Source of the DNA: Opitutia bacterium UBA957
GTDB taxonomy: Bacteria > Verrucomicrobiota > Verrucomicrobiia > Opitutales > UBA953
Direction of reading: 5' to 3'
Length of the DNA stretch: 47,715 bases
Assembly: GCA_002293065.1 (NCBI GenBank)
Contig: DBCN01000027.1
Span: forward strand, 5,391-53,105
Both the position numbers and the translations under genes were made by a program. Under the pieces are notes generated by a model that was not told the DNA's origin, made no database searches, and saw only the letters and a list, made by a program, of their open reading frames with translations. Positions within the stretch are counted from its first letter, which is position 1. Every line of letters starts with the position of its first letter. Below, piece after piece: positions 39,549-47,715 of the stretch.

Positions 39549-40491
39549 GGCGGCGGGAAGCAATCCAGACGAAGGCCGGGGCCCCGAGCAACGCGGTCAT
39601 CGCGGCGGCGGAGATGGGCGTCTGCGTCCAGAGCGATCGGCCTAAAGTATCCGCCAACAGGAGCAGCCCCGCCCCGAGCAATCCCGCGAGTGGCAGCATG
39701 GCCCGATGCCGTGGGCCCACGAGCGCCCGCGCGAGGTGCGGGGCGAGCAAGCCGATGAAGGCCACTTGCCCGACGAGGCAAACCGCCGCCGCCGCCGCGA
39801 GCGCGGTGAGCAAGACCCCCGAGAGGCGCGTGCGCGCCACGTCCGTGCCCAGGCAAAAAGCCATGTCTTCGCCGAGGGCCAGTCGGTCCAGCGCCGATGC
39901 TTGGGTCAGCAGCAAGAGCGCCGCCAGCAAGCAACCGAGGATGGGCAACCCCGCCAGTTCAAGCGTGGCGGAACCAAGCCAATCCCCCGCGGCGCCGTTG
40001 ATCAAGGTGTCGCGCGCTTCCGGAAAGCGGGCCGCGATGAGCAACGTCCCTGCCGCCGTGAAAGCGTTCAGTCCCAGCCCCGTCAGCAGGAGTTTCGAGG
40101 TCGACCGACCGCGGCCGAGCCACACCAACGCGGTGGAGGTCGCCAAGGCTCCCGCGAAGGCCGCGGTGGGCAGGGCCCAGCGATGTTGCCAGGTGAATTC
40201 GGTGGCCGCCGCCAAGAGCAGCGCGATGCCGAGGAGCGCCCCGCCGAAGACGCCCGTCAGTCCTGGATCTGCCAAGGGATTACGGAAGACGCCCTGTTGG
40301 TTGGCCCCGCCCAGCCCGAGGGCGAGCCCGGCGGCGAGCGCGGCCAGCACGCGTGGAAGGCGGAGCATGAGCAGCTCGCCGTTGGTGCCCCAGCCCAAGC
40401 CCGCGCTGCCGCAGGCCAGCGCGACCAGAGCCAACAAGGCCAAGAGCAACGCCGCGAGGGCGAGGGTGCCGGCGGGACGATTCATCGTCAC
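39541..40491 (-). CDS. FecCD-type ABC importer permease
   Basis: A 316-residue membrane permease with eight to ten hydrophobic segments. Family motifs are LGLGGANQQGVFRNPLADPG, LLLTGLGLNAFTAAGTLLI, the coupling segment in VGQVAFIGLLAPHLARALVG and DTLGRSL near the end. It would form a homodimer with the downstream ATPase to import iron chelates, heme or vitamin B12. It starts with GTG overlapping the upstream AsmA-like gene (GTGA), or at an ATG two codons later. No substrate-binding protein or TonB receptor lies in the window, so the ligand is unassigned. Confidence 0.88.
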   Translation of the reverse strand: MTMNRPAGTLALAALLLALLALVALACGSAGLGWGTNGELLMLRLPRVLAALAAGLALGLGGANQQGVFRNPLADPGLTGVFGGALLGIALLLAAATEFTWQHRWALPTAAFAGALATSTALVWLGRGRSTSKLLLTGLGLNAFTAAGTLLIAARFPEARDTLINGAAGDWLGSATLELAGLPILGCLLAALLLLTQASALDRLALGEDMAFCLGTDVARTRLSGVLLTALAAAAAVCLVGQVAFIGLLAPHLARALVGPRHRAMLPLAGLLGAGLLLLADTLGRSLWTQTPISAAAMTALLGAPAFVWIASRRHE

Positions 40492-43400
40492 TGGCCGAAC
40501 AAGGTCTCGAGCGGGTTGCGCGGTTTCGGCGGGGCCGTCCGGTCCGGCTGGACCGTATTCTGATCTTGGTAGTTGGCGCCGGAGCGGATGTTGCTCACGG
40601 CGGTCTGGAGACGTTCGACGAGGTCGTTCTGCAGGTTGTTCAGGGAGCCGCTGAATTTCACGCCCGGGCCTTTGGTCGAACCATCCGGCACCGCGATGCC
40701 ATCCGCGAAGCCGAGCAGGGCGAAGTACTGGGCGTAATCACCTTTCCCGCGGAGATCTGCCTGGAGGCTCAAGGGCCAATCCGTGAAGCCTAGTTGCGTA
40801 CGGGCGCCGATCTCACCCAGCGCATTGAGGGTAAGCTCCGCATTGGAGACTTCGGCCTTGGTGATCTTGATCGTGCCGTCGGGCATGCGCTGCGCCCGGA
40901 ATTCGGCGTCGTCGTATTGGAAGTTCGCGAGGGATTTCTGCAGCTTCCCGACGGCGGAGATGGCCGCCCCGATCTTGGCGACCTTTTCCCCTTGCTGCTG
41001 GTTTTTGGTGAGCACCCCGGCGAGGATGGCGAGGCCACCGACGACTTCCGCCGTGTCCCCCGCCTTGTTGGCGGTGAGGGCGATGGCGCTGTCCTTGCCG
41101 CCGAAGGCTTGGATGCGGCCCCCCTTCGAGGTCAGACCCGCATGGATGTTCACCTTCGCGGTCAAGGCGTCGAGGTTGCCGGAGACGCCTTCGGCGGTGG
41201 CCCAGCCATCCGCTTTGCCGTCGACGAATTCGCGCAACGCCGGGAAGGCGGCCGCCACGGAGCCGAAGTCAAACCGGGTCAAGGTGACCTTGGAGGTCAG
41301 CGCGTAGGGCCCGCCGGTGGTCGCGGTTTGGAAAGTGAGCTTGCCGCCCCCGCCCAACGTGCCTTCGGCGACCTTGCCTTGGATCTTCGAGAGGGTCACC
41401 TGTTCCTCGGCGACGTCCAATTGCAGCGCGACGTTCTGCGCGACGATCCCTTTGGCGTAGGCCTTGCCGATGCGCACTTGCGCCTGCCCGAATTGCTTAT
41501 GCCAGAGCGGCGTGGTGTCCTTGGCGGTGTTCGGCTTGACGGGTTCATCCGTCGGTTCGGCTTCGGCCTTGGACAATACGGCCAAGAGGTCGTCGCCCGC
41601 CACGTTGGGGAACTCCGCCAAGACCTGCCACTCGGTGCGTTCACCGTGCTTGGTCTGCTTGACGAGGAGCTGGCCTTCGGAGACGCCGTCGGCTTCGATG
41701 CGGATGCGGACCGAAGCTTCGAGCCCCTGCGCTTGCGGCGTGTAGCCGCCGCTGAGCGCGACGGCCTTGAGCTTGCCTTCGCGGTCCTTGAACGCGAGTT
41801 CCGTGAGGTTGAGGGTGGCCTTGATCTCGCCGGTGGGCGCGATCGTGGCCGCCGCCGCGTAGCTGCCGGTCGCGATGAGGTTGAGCGCTTCGGCGAAAGG
41901 CTGCTCCGCCATGGCGCCGAGATTCCCCTGCAGGCGCATCGTGGTGGGTGCCTCGCCCATGCCCCAGGAAAGGTCGCCCGCGGCCAAGATGCGGCCTTGG
42001 TTCACCAGCTTCGCTTGGGTGAACGCGAACACGCTCGCCTTGTCGCCGAAGCTCAGGTCCAAGCCGGCCGCGAGGTCGCAACGGCGGACCCAGAGTTTGT
42101 CGCGCCAGCGCACGCTCGTGTCGACAAACGCCACGGGCGCGCCTTCGGTGCGGATGAAAAGCCCGCCCGACTTGAAGCCGACGACGATGTCGGCGCGCTC
42201 CAGGTTGCCGGAGAGTTTCAGGCCGGGGACCAGCGCGGCGAGCGATTCCAACGGAAGCTTGGCGGCGCTCGCTTCGATGAGCACGCCCACCGGCTTTTCG
42301 CCGGAGAAGGGGAAGGGCTGGCGCAACTTGACGTTGAGGAGGTTCTCGCCGGCGCGCGTGATGCGCGCTTCCAGGGCGTTCAGGGCCGGGGCTTTGCCGG
42401 CTTCCGCGCCGAGCGCGGTCTTGGCGAAGACCCGGATGCCCGCGAGCTTGTCCTTGGGGAGGTCTTCCCAGCCCGGCTGCTCCGCGAGTTCGGCGATGCC
42501 GACCTGGGCGTTGGCGGTGACCGACCAAGCGCCATCTTTCCCGGGCCGTACGACCGCATCGCCGACCGCGATTTGCCCGGCGGCGGAGCTCAGCGAAAAC
42601 GGGGCGATGAAGATGGCGCCCCCTTCCGAGCGCAAGGGGAGCTGCGCATCCACTTCCTTCAGGAGGACTTTGCCGGCGCGCTCGAGCGTCAGGCCCGCGA
42701 ACGCGTGCGTCTTGACCGTCGTGATGGTCGGTTCGCCTTGGACGAGCGCCAGTTCGGCTTCCCCGGTCCAGCGGCCAGCGGTGGCCGTCAGGTTGGCCAT
42801 CGCCAAGAAGGGCGTCAGCGAGACGAGGTTGGCGTCGCGGGCCGTCAGGGTCAACGCCGCCTCCGTCGGGAGCTGGCCGTTGGTGAGGCGCACGGGCTTG
42901 GCGAGGACCAGGGAGATTCCATTGCCGGAGATATCGAGTTGCTCGACGTCGAGGCCGTCGGAAGCGTTGCGGGCTTGGGCCTTGATCATCCACGACGACG
43001 CGGTGTTGCGCGGGATGGTGGGCGAGAACTTCGAGAGGTCGGTCCAGGTCGCCTTTACGTCCGTCTGCACGGCCCAGGTGCCGGCGAGCGGGTCCGCCTG
43101 CGCCTTGATGAGGCCGGCAACCTGGCAGTCGGGTAGGCTCGAACTAAGGATGCCGAAGCGCGTAGGATCCAGGTCGAGGGTCGCCTCTAGGTTGAGCGCA
43201 CCTTGGTCGGCGGTGCCCGTGAACTTGAGCGCGGGCCGGCGGGCGGCATCGAGGACTTGGCCCGAGAGGGCCAACGGTTTTTGCGCATCCTTTTGACCGC
43301 GCAATTCCAAGCCCATGGCGCCGGCGGCCAGTGCGCTATCGTCTTTGGCGACGACGTTGAGCTCGAACGATTTCACGTCGTCGGTGAGGTTGGGGAGGTC

Positions 43401-44036
43401 GAGTCCGGCGGCTCCCAGCGGACGTTGGAATTGCCCCTTCAGGATGATTTCGGCGCGAGGGCGCGTGGTGGTCGTCCCGACCTTGAACCCCGGCCACATG
43501 ACGCCGGCGCGGAGGCTGACGGCGCCCGCGGAGTCGATGCCTTCGCCCACGGCGCTAAAGCGCAGCTCTTGTCCATCGGCCAAGGTCACGCGCCCGTTGG
43601 CGGCGTAGGGCCCGAGTTTGAAGCCGGGGAGCTTGGGCGTCGTGGTGGCGGCAGGGATGGGTGGGGTCGGGGTGGCTTCGGGCTTCGCCGGGAGGCGGTT
43701 GGAAAGGTCGAGGTCGAAGCCGCGCACCGTGATTTTCTCCAGCGTGTAGGTGCCGAAGGCGGAGGCCCAGACGTCCGCTTTGCCGGTCGCGCTCGCGAGT
43801 TTCACCTTCGTCCCGTCGGGCAGCGTCACGTCGACCCCAAGGACCTCGAAGGAGCCGTCCAACGATGCCGAGACTTTGCCGATGCCTCCGGTGATCTTCG
43901 CATCCGCCAAGGCGGCGGCGACGCGCTTGCCCAGCGGGTCGGGTTGGAGTTCGGAATCAATCCAGAGGACGGCGCAACCGGCCAGGATGATGAGGGCACC
44001 GAGGGTCCAGAGACTGATACGAAGGGCGCGGGGCAT
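40488..44036 (-). CDS. Large AsmA-like periplasmic protein
   Basis: A 1182-residue protein with one N-terminal membrane helix (LRISLWTLGALIILAGCAVL) when started at ATG 44036. The rest is long, beta-rich and repetitive in style (SFEVLGVDVTLPDGTKVKLA, LTLTARDANLVSLTPFLAMA, KVTLTRFDFGSVAAAFPALR), with the LxG/V-x-D-L and amphipathic strand patterns of AsmA, DUF748 and DUF3971 proteins. Such proteins form hydrophobic grooves bridging the inner and outer membranes and are implicated in phospholipid transport. The membership is judged by pattern, not by a clear motif. It overlaps the FecCD permease by four bases, an unusual pairing. A strong terminator of the upstream gene precedes it. Confidence 0.75.
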   Translation of the reverse strand: MPRALRISLWTLGALIILAGCAVLWIDSELQPDPLGKRVAAALADAKITGGIGKVSASLDGSFEVLGVDVTLPDGTKVKLASATGKADVWASAFGTYTLEKITVRGFDLDLSNRLPAKPEATPTPPIPAATTTPKLPGFKLGPYAANGRVTLADGQELRFSAVGEGIDSAGAVSLRAGVMWPGFKVGTTTTRPRAEIILKGQFQRPLGAAGLDLPNLTDDVKSFELNVVAKDDSALAAGAMGLELRGQKDAQKPLALSGQVLDAARRPALKFTGTADQGALNLEATLDLDPTRFGILSSSLPDCQVAGLIKAQADPLAGTWAVQTDVKATWTDLSKFSPTIPRNTASSWMIKAQARNASDGLDVEQLDISGNGISLVLAKPVRLTNGQLPTEAALTLTARDANLVSLTPFLAMANLTATAGRWTGEAELALVQGEPTITTVKTHAFAGLTLERAGKVLLKEVDAQLPLRSEGGAIFIAPFSLSSAAGQIAVGDAVVRPGKDGAWSVTANAQVGIAELAEQPGWEDLPKDKLAGIRVFAKTALGAEAGKAPALNALEARITRAGENLLNVKLRQPFPFSGEKPVGVLIEASAAKLPLESLAALVPGLKLSGNLERADIVVGFKSGGLFIRTEGAPVAFVDTSVRWRDKLWVRRCDLAAGLDLSFGDKASVFAFTQAKLVNQGRILAAGDLSWGMGEAPTTMRLQGNLGAMAEQPFAEALNLIATGSYAAAATIAPTGEIKATLNLTELAFKDREGKLKAVALSGGYTPQAQGLEASVRIRIEADGVSEGQLLVKQTKHGERTEWQVLAEFPNVAGDDLLAVLSKAEAEPTDEPVKPNTAKDTTPLWHKQFGQAQVRIGKAYAKGIVAQNVALQLDVAEEQVTLSKIQGKVAEGTLGGGGKLTFQTATTGGPYALTSKVTLTRFDFGSVAAAFPALREFVDGKADGWATAEGVSGNLDALTAKVNIHAGLTSKGGRIQAFGGKDSAIALTANKAGDTAEVVGGLAILAGVLTKNQQQGEKVAKIGAAISAVGKLQKSLANFQYDDAEFRAQRMPDGTIKITKAEVSNAELTLNALGEIGARTQLGFTDWPLSLQADLRGKGDYAQYFALLGFADGIAVPDGSTKGPGVKFSGSLNNLQNDLVERLQTAVSNIRSGANYQDQNTVQPDRTAPPKPRNPLETLFGQ

Positions 44037-44079
44037 GGGACGATGCCTCCAGATTGGCCGACTTCGGCAGGCGGGCAAC

Positions 44080-44111
44080 AAAAAGCCCGGTGGAATTGCT
44101 TCCACCGGGCT
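44080..44111 (-). terminator. Terminator of the VWA gene
   Basis: A perfect 12-bp stem AGCCCGGTGGAA and its complement with loop TTGC (44084-44111), followed on the minus strand by TTTTT and GTTG. It separates the VWA gene from the AsmA-like gene. Confidence 0.92.
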
Positions 44112-44135
44112 AGGTGATTGCGTTCGGCGGGCCGT

Positions 44136-45491
44136 TTAGGCCTGCGGAGGCTGTTGCGGAGGCTGGGGGGCCGAGCTGCGACCGGCCGCGCGCTTCTTGC
44201 GCAGGAAGAGCGCCTTCGCCCGCTCGACGTCCTCATTGAAGCACTCCGAGTTTTCGGCGACGTTGCTGCCCTTGATGCTGCGGGTGAAGTTGCGGCTGGC
44301 GTAGCGCAGTTCCTTCATCGCCATGACACGGTCTTCGTCCAGGAGGCGCGTGAGGTAGATCACCTTTTCGCGGGCCCATTCGGAGAGGTTGGCCTGCTCG
44401 GTGAGTTCGGCCAGCTTCTGCTTGGCTTCGGTCACCTCGCCGTCGCGCACGAGGGCTTCGATCACCTCGAGCTTCTCCGCGGTCACCGCCTCACCCACGG
44501 CGGCCGCCACGTTCACATCGGACGGCAAGGTGCTGAAGGTCGCAAGGTCGACTTCCGCGAGCGCCAGGATCTGGGGGCCGAAGGTGACGGGCGTGCCGTC
44601 CTTGGTGATGGCCGCGAAATTCACCGCAAGCAACGAATCAGCCTTGGCGTTGGCGCCGATCTTGAGTTCGACCACGGCCGTCAGCGCGGAATCCCAAGGC
44701 AACGTGCCGAGCTTGCGGGAGCGCGTCACGCCATCCTCCAGGAATTCGCCCAGCAGGCGGGCTTGGACGTCGCTACCGCCTTGGACGGTGATCTTAACCT
44801 GGCGGAGGAAGCCATTGGACAGGATGGCGAACTGTTCTTCAAAGGCTTCGTTCAGGTCATCGGCCGTCTGGCCGAAGTTGGCGGCCCCTTCGCCGGCCTT
44901 AGCCATGCCCGTGAGCAGGGACTCGTTGAAGCCGTGGCCGAGACCGACCGTGGAGGTCGTGATGCCGGCACCGGCGGCCTTGGACACGTGTTCGAAGATC
45001 TTGGCCTCCTCGACGAGTCCGTGGTTGGCTTGTCCATCGGTCAGGAGGATGACCCGGGCGATGCGCTCCTTCTTCACGAATGGGGCGAGCTGCTTGACGC
45101 CTTCCTGCCAGCCGTCGAATAGGGCCGTGGAACCGCCCGATTCGATCAGGCGGACGCGGTTGGCCAAGTCATGGGCGTCGCCGACGGCGATCAACGGTTG
45201 CACGACTTGGACGACGTCGTCGAAGGAGATGACCGCGATGCGGTCATCTGGGCGGAGGCCCTGGATGATGCGCACCGAGCTTTCGAGGGCGGCCTTCAGG
45301 GGAGCGCCGCTCATCGACCCGGAGCGGTCGATGACCAAGGCGAGGTCGAGCGGGGCGCGTTGGGCGGCCACCGCGTTCTGGCTGACGGGTTGGGCTGGAG
45401 CGACGAGACGGACCAAGACGTGCGTCGCCTCAGCGGCGGCACGGAGGAAGCCCTTTTTCAAAGGCAGGATTTCGATGGTGGGGGAGTGCAT
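44136..45491 (-). CDS. VWA-domain protein
   Basis: A 451-residue protein starting MHSPTIEILPLKKGFLRAAA from ATG 45491; upstream in-frame ATGs at 45503 and 45521 are possible. The von Willebrand A domain (about residues 45-220) has an intact metal site: LVIDRSGSMSG (D-x-S-x-S), GGSTALFDG (Thr) and ILLTDGQANHG (Asp). There is no signal peptide, so it is likely cytoplasmic. Residues 230-390 look like the beta-rich partner domain of VWA/co-factor proteins, and the C-terminus is Pro/Gln-rich (SSAPQPPQQPPQA). The metal site suggests ligand binding to a protein partner. It follows a MerR-like regulator on the same strand and ends in a strong terminator. Confidence 0.85.
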   Translation of the reverse strand: MHSPTIEILPLKKGFLRAAAEATHVLVRLVAPAQPVSQNAVAAQRAPLDLALVIDRSGSMSGAPLKAALESSVRIIQGLRPDDRIAVISFDDVVQVVQPLIAVGDAHDLANRVRLIESGGSTALFDGWQEGVKQLAPFVKKERIARVILLTDGQANHGLVEEAKIFEHVSKAAGAGITTSTVGLGHGFNESLLTGMAKAGEGAANFGQTADDLNEAFEEQFAILSNGFLRQVKITVQGGSDVQARLLGEFLEDGVTRSRKLGTLPWDSALTAVVELKIGANAKADSLLAVNFAAITKDGTPVTFGPQILALAEVDLATFSTLPSDVNVAAAVGEAVTAEKLEVIEALVRDGEVTEAKQKLAELTEQANLSEWAREKVIYLTRLLDEDRVMAMKELRYASRNFTRSIKGSNVAENSECFNEDVERAKALFLRKKRAAGRSSAPQPPQQPPQA

Positions 45492-45498
45492 AGGAGCG

Positions 45499-45504
45499 AT
45501 CATA
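45499..45504 (-). promoter_or_regulatory. -10-like TATGAT before the VWA gene
   Basis: On the minus strand TATGAT ends seven bases before ATG 45491, again a leaderless geometry. A TTGACA (45535-45540, minus) is 30 bases further upstream, too far to be its normal -35. Confidence 0.4.
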
Positions 45505-45549
45505 CAGAGACCACCATGCACACACCCATCAAACTGTCAACACCACCAG

Positions 45550-45584
45550 AGTATCTTTTTTGTTATTAACACCAGAAAGATACT
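45550..45584. promoter_or_regulatory. Perfect 9-bp dyad, candidate operator
   Basis: AGTATCTTT (45550-45558) and AAAGATACT (45576-45584) are perfect complements separated by 17 bases, in the AT-rich gap between the MerR-like gene and the VWA gene. MerR-type regulators bind inverted repeats, so this may be their operator. It could also be a weak hairpin at the regulator's 3' end. Confidence 0.45.
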
Positions 45585-45598
45585 GTCATAAATTTAGT

Positions 45599-46429
45599 TT
45601 AAACTCTTAAATAACTATCTTTCAAGGCTTTGCGGAACTTTTCGACGATTTCATCGAGTTCCTCTTCGCTGGGACGACCCCGATTGTCGATGTGGAAGGA
45701 TGCCTCACACCAGTGCGCAAGACGAAGGCGCGTCCACCTTTCACGCTTCGGTTCCTCGCCCCGCGAGGTCGGGTGGAAGGCCAGCAGTTGCTGGAATAAT
45801 TCGCGGACTTCGGGCTCCAGGTCCGGACGCATGGATTCCTTGATGACCAGCTTGCGGAACTGGATCGCGGGCATCGGCGATTCGGAGAGATCGCGGAGGT
45901 GCTGGTAGGCCTCGTTGGCAAAACGGCTTTTGCGTGCGGGCGGCGCCCCGGCATCGGGTTCGCTGACCGAATCGCCGTCAAAAGCGGCGATGCTGTAAAG
46001 GCGGTTCTGCCGCACCGAGGCGACCCGGGCATGGCTTTCAGGGGTTTGCGGCGAGGCGGTCCGGAAGAAAAGGCGTTCGGCCTCGTTGGGCTGGGCCAAT
46101 TCATCGATCAGCTTGTTCAATTTATCGACTTGGGCGTTGTCCTTGAGGAGATTGCGGATGCGGTCGAGTTCCCAGCCCCGTTCGGCCAACAGGCGCGCCA
46201 GCAGCAATTGGCGGACCTGCAGGCTGCCGTAGTTGGCTTTGCGTCGGTCGTCGTTGGCTCGTTCGGGCTTGGAAATGAGGTTTTCGTAGGTGTAGAAACG
46301 GACGAGGCGTTCGGTCGCCCGGTGGCGATCGCCGAAACCAAGTTCCTCGAGCTTTTTCGAGACGTGGTGGGCCAGCTCTTCGGCGGTACCGAGGAATTCG
46401 TCTCCTATTTGGGCTGAGATTTTCAACAT
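45599..46429 (-). CDS. MerR-like transcriptional regulator
   Basis: A 276-residue cytoplasmic protein. Residues 35-98 match a MerR winged helix: RLVRFYTYENLISKPERAND, then YGSLQVRQLLLARLLAERGW and ELDRIRNLLKD, i.e. the R-x-Y-x-x-E-x-L-I...Y...D/Q-L...L...G-x-x-L-x-x-I pattern. The usual wing sequence is altered and the first helix is preceded by a long N-terminal lead. The C-terminal half (LSESPMPAIQFRKLVIKESM) is unrecognised, hydrophilic and longer than a typical MerR effector domain. It lies directly upstream of the VWA gene, on the same strand. It probably regulates that gene or itself; the dyad in the gap is a candidate target. Confidence 0.75.
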   Translation of the reverse strand: MLKISAQIGDEFLGTAEELAHHVSKKLEELGFGDRHRATERLVRFYTYENLISKPERANDDRRKANYGSLQVRQLLLARLLAERGWELDRIRNLLKDNAQVDKLNKLIDELAQPNEAERLFFRTASPQTPESHARVASVRQNRLYSIAAFDGDSVSEPDAGAPPARKSRFANEAYQHLRDLSESPMPAIQFRKLVIKESMRPDLEPEVRELFQQLLAFHPTSRGEEPKRERWTRLRLAHWCEASFHIDNRGRPSEEELDEIVEKFRKALKDSYLRV

Positions 46430-46437
46430 AGAGTTCT

Positions 46438-46443
46438 TTTATA
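46438..46443 (-). promoter_or_regulatory. -10 box TATAAA before the MerR-like gene
   Basis: On the minus strand TATAAA ends eight bases before ATG 46429, implying an almost leaderless transcript. No clear -35 is seen. Confidence 0.5.
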
Positions 46444-46529
46444 GACAGCAAGGTGTCAGCATCGGCCGACCTGGCAATCTTTTAACATGGTTTGTTAACA
46501 CCCGGTGGGGGCATTGGTTCCATGGCGCC

Positions 46530-46562
46530 AAAAAAACAGGCCGCCCGTTGCAGGGCGGCCTG
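46530..46562 (-). terminator. Terminator of the ammonium transporter gene
   Basis: CAGGCCGCCC (46537-46546) and GGGCGGCCTG (46553-46562) form a perfect 10-bp stem with loop GTTGCA, followed on the minus strand by seven T (46530-46536). Confidence 0.95.
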
Positions 46563-46587
46563 GCGGCCTGACTCCCTTGCGGGGAGC

Positions 46588-47715
46588 TTAGGAGTTGTGG
46601 TTGTAGCCTTCTTCGCCGTGGTCCGAGATGTCGAGACCGCGAGCCTCGTCTTCTTCGGTTGGGCGCAGGCCGATCGTCGCCTTGAGGGTGTAGGCGATGA
46701 TCGCCGTGGCGACGAGGGAGAGCGCGAGGGTCACGCCGATCGCCTTGAACTGCTCGGTGAGGAGCGTGTTGCCCACGACGTCCTTGAGGTTGAGGCCCAA
46801 GTTGGCGTTGGCATCGATCGTCGCGAAGATGCCGGTGAGGACGGCACCCAAGGTGCCGCCGACCGCGTGGACGCCGAAGGTGTCGAGGGCGTCGTCGTAA
46901 CCGAGCTTGGACTTCAGGTACACCACCGCGAGGAAGGGCACCACGCCGGCGAGGACGCCGATGATGACCGCGCTGGTGGTGGAGACGAAGCCCGCCGCAG
47001 GGGTGACGACGACCAGGCCGGCGACGGCACCGGAGCAGATGCCCAGGACGCTGGCGTGCTTGCGGAGGACCCACTCGAGGGCACCCCAAGTGAAGGCGGC
47101 GACGGCGGCGGCGAGGGTCGTCGTGGTGAAGGCCTGCGCGGCGACGCCATCGGAGGCGAGCGCCGAGCCCGCGTTGAAGCCGTACCAACCAACCCAGAGC
47201 ATGCCCGTACCGACGGCGCACAGAACCATGCTGTGCGGGCTCATGGACTTTTTGCCGAAGCCGATGCGGGGTCCGAGGATGATGCAGAGGAGGAGGGCCG
47301 ACCAACCCGAGGTCATGTGGACGACGGTGCCGCCCGCGAAGTCGATCGCCTTGATCGAGGCCTTGGCGTTCCAGACGCCGTTCATGTCACCGGAGATGCC
47401 CCAGATGGCGTGGGCCATGGGGAAGTAGACGAGGAACATCCAAGCCGTCATGAAGGCCATCAGCGCGGAGAACTTCATGCGTTCGGCGACCGCTCCGACG
47501 ATGAGGGCCGGGGTGATGATCGCGAACATGAGCTGGAACATCGAGAAGACGTTCTGGGAGATCCAGTAGGCGTAATCCGTATTCGGCGCCGAGGTGACGC
47601 CGTTCATGAAGAAGAACTCGCTGCCGCCGAAGATGTGGCCGAGCAGCGTGCCGTCGAAGCTCTTACCGAAGACGAGCGAGTAGCCGACGGCCCACCAGAG
47701 GATGGTGACGAGTCC
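46588..47715 (-). CDS. amt: Ammonium transporter, 5' end off window
   Basis: The leftward frame is open to the right edge, so the N-terminus is missing; 375 residues are visible. It imports ammonium/ammonia across the inner membrane as a trimer. Signatures are ILWWAVGYSLVFG, FAGGTVVHMTSGWSALL, MLWVGWYGFNAGSAL, the pore His-bearing TFGVHAVGGTLGAVLTGIF and the cytoplasmic tail GLRPTEEDEARGLDISDHGE plus EGY, which contacts the PII protein GlnK. The intact tail suggests PII control. No glnK gene lies in the visible part. It ends in a strong terminator. Confidence 0.95.
   Translation of the reverse strand, partial: GLVTILWWAVGYSLVFGKSFDGTLLGHIFGGSEFFFMNGVTSAPNTDYAYWISQNVFSMFQLMFAIITPALIVGAVAERMKFSALMAFMTAWMFLVYFPMAHAIWGISGDMNGVWNAKASIKAIDFAGGTVVHMTSGWSALLLCIILGPRIGFGKKSMSPHSMVLCAVGTGMLWVGWYGFNAGSALASDGVAAQAFTTTTLAAAVAAFTWGALEWVLRKHASVLGICSGAVAGLVVVTPAAGFVSTTSAVIIGVLAGVVPFLAVVYLKSKLGYDDALDTFGVHAVGGTLGAVLTGIFATIDANANLGLNLKDVVGNTLLTEQFKAIGVTLALSLVATAIIAYTLKATIGLRPTEEDEARGLDISDHGEEGYNHNS

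Noticed and set aside
40794..43136. A 780-codon rightward open frame inside the AsmA-like gene
   Set aside because: The leftward frame has a membrane helix, a sensible start and overlap coupling. The opposite frame has shadow-type Gly/Arg/Asp-rich composition.
45595..45606. AGTTTAAACT palindrome at the 3' end of the MerR-like gene
   Set aside because: It overlaps the stop codon, is short, and AT-rich palindromes of ten bases are common in such a gap. The perfect dyad at 45550-45584 is the better candidate.

Overview
The window is GC-rich, gene-dense chromosomal DNA, most likely from a member of Verrucomicrobiota (probably class Opitutia). That placement is an inference. It rests on the gene mix (diaminopimelate aminotransferase route to lysine, citramalate route to isoleucine, a genuine formylglycine-generating enzyme, a sialic-acid operon, xylose genes) and on start sites that lack Shine-Dalgarno sequences and instead carry a C-rich pyrimidine tract. 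No phage, insertion sequence, CRISPR array or rRNA was seen. No stretch longer than 300 bases lacks a gene; the longest gap, 8325-8600, holds a probable leader peptide and attenuator.

Layout. 1-5503 (+): end of xylA, xylB, a TIM-barrel sugar isomerase/epimerase and two Gfo/Idh/MocA oxidoreductases, a sugar catabolic run closed by a terminator. 5550-7527: tspO (-), dapL (+), tRNA-Phe. 7572-12425: a secreted unknown (-), cimA with an isoleucine-rich leader (+), a secreted esterase (+) and a NYN-LOTUS RNA-associated protein (-). 12572-16821: a secreted NlpC/P60-like protein, tRNA-Arg (-), a TerC/Alx membrane protein and an MsbA-like exporter, which continues into a family 9 glycosyltransferase to 17828. 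17872-20590: a CrtI-like oxidoreductase and an MFS transporter. 20594-21667 (-): membrane-anchored formylglycine-generating enzyme. 21788-27105 (+): housekeeping genes pyrE, yidC, yebC, a NUDIX hydrolase, tRNA-Val and eno.

27234-37020 is centred on sialic acid. A metallophosphoesterase, an N-acylglucosamine 2-epimerase and a small zinc-ribbon membrane protein read rightward. They converge on a leftward six-gene operon: two NanM-like kelch proteins, an MFS transporter, N-acetylneuraminate lyase, sialidase and sialate O-acetylesterase. Together these would deacetylate and release sialic acid, mutarotate and import it, cleave it to ManNAc plus pyruvate, and epimerise ManNAc to GlcNAc. 37143-38893: tRNA-Asn, a tiny basic protein, a lipoprotein and an OGG1-type glycosylase. 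38853-44036 (-): a large AsmA-like protein overlapping a two-gene FecCD-type ABC importer. 44136-46429 (-): a VWA protein preceded by a MerR-like regulator across an AT-rich gap containing a perfect dyad. 46588-47715 (-): ammonium transporter cut by the right edge.

The most noteworthy signals are the candidate isoleucine attenuator in front of cimA, a repeated promoter geometry implying leaderless transcripts for GTG-started genes, and the MerR-like/VWA pair with its dyad. Coordinates of starts were adjusted by eye; functional names come from recognised motifs, not database searches.
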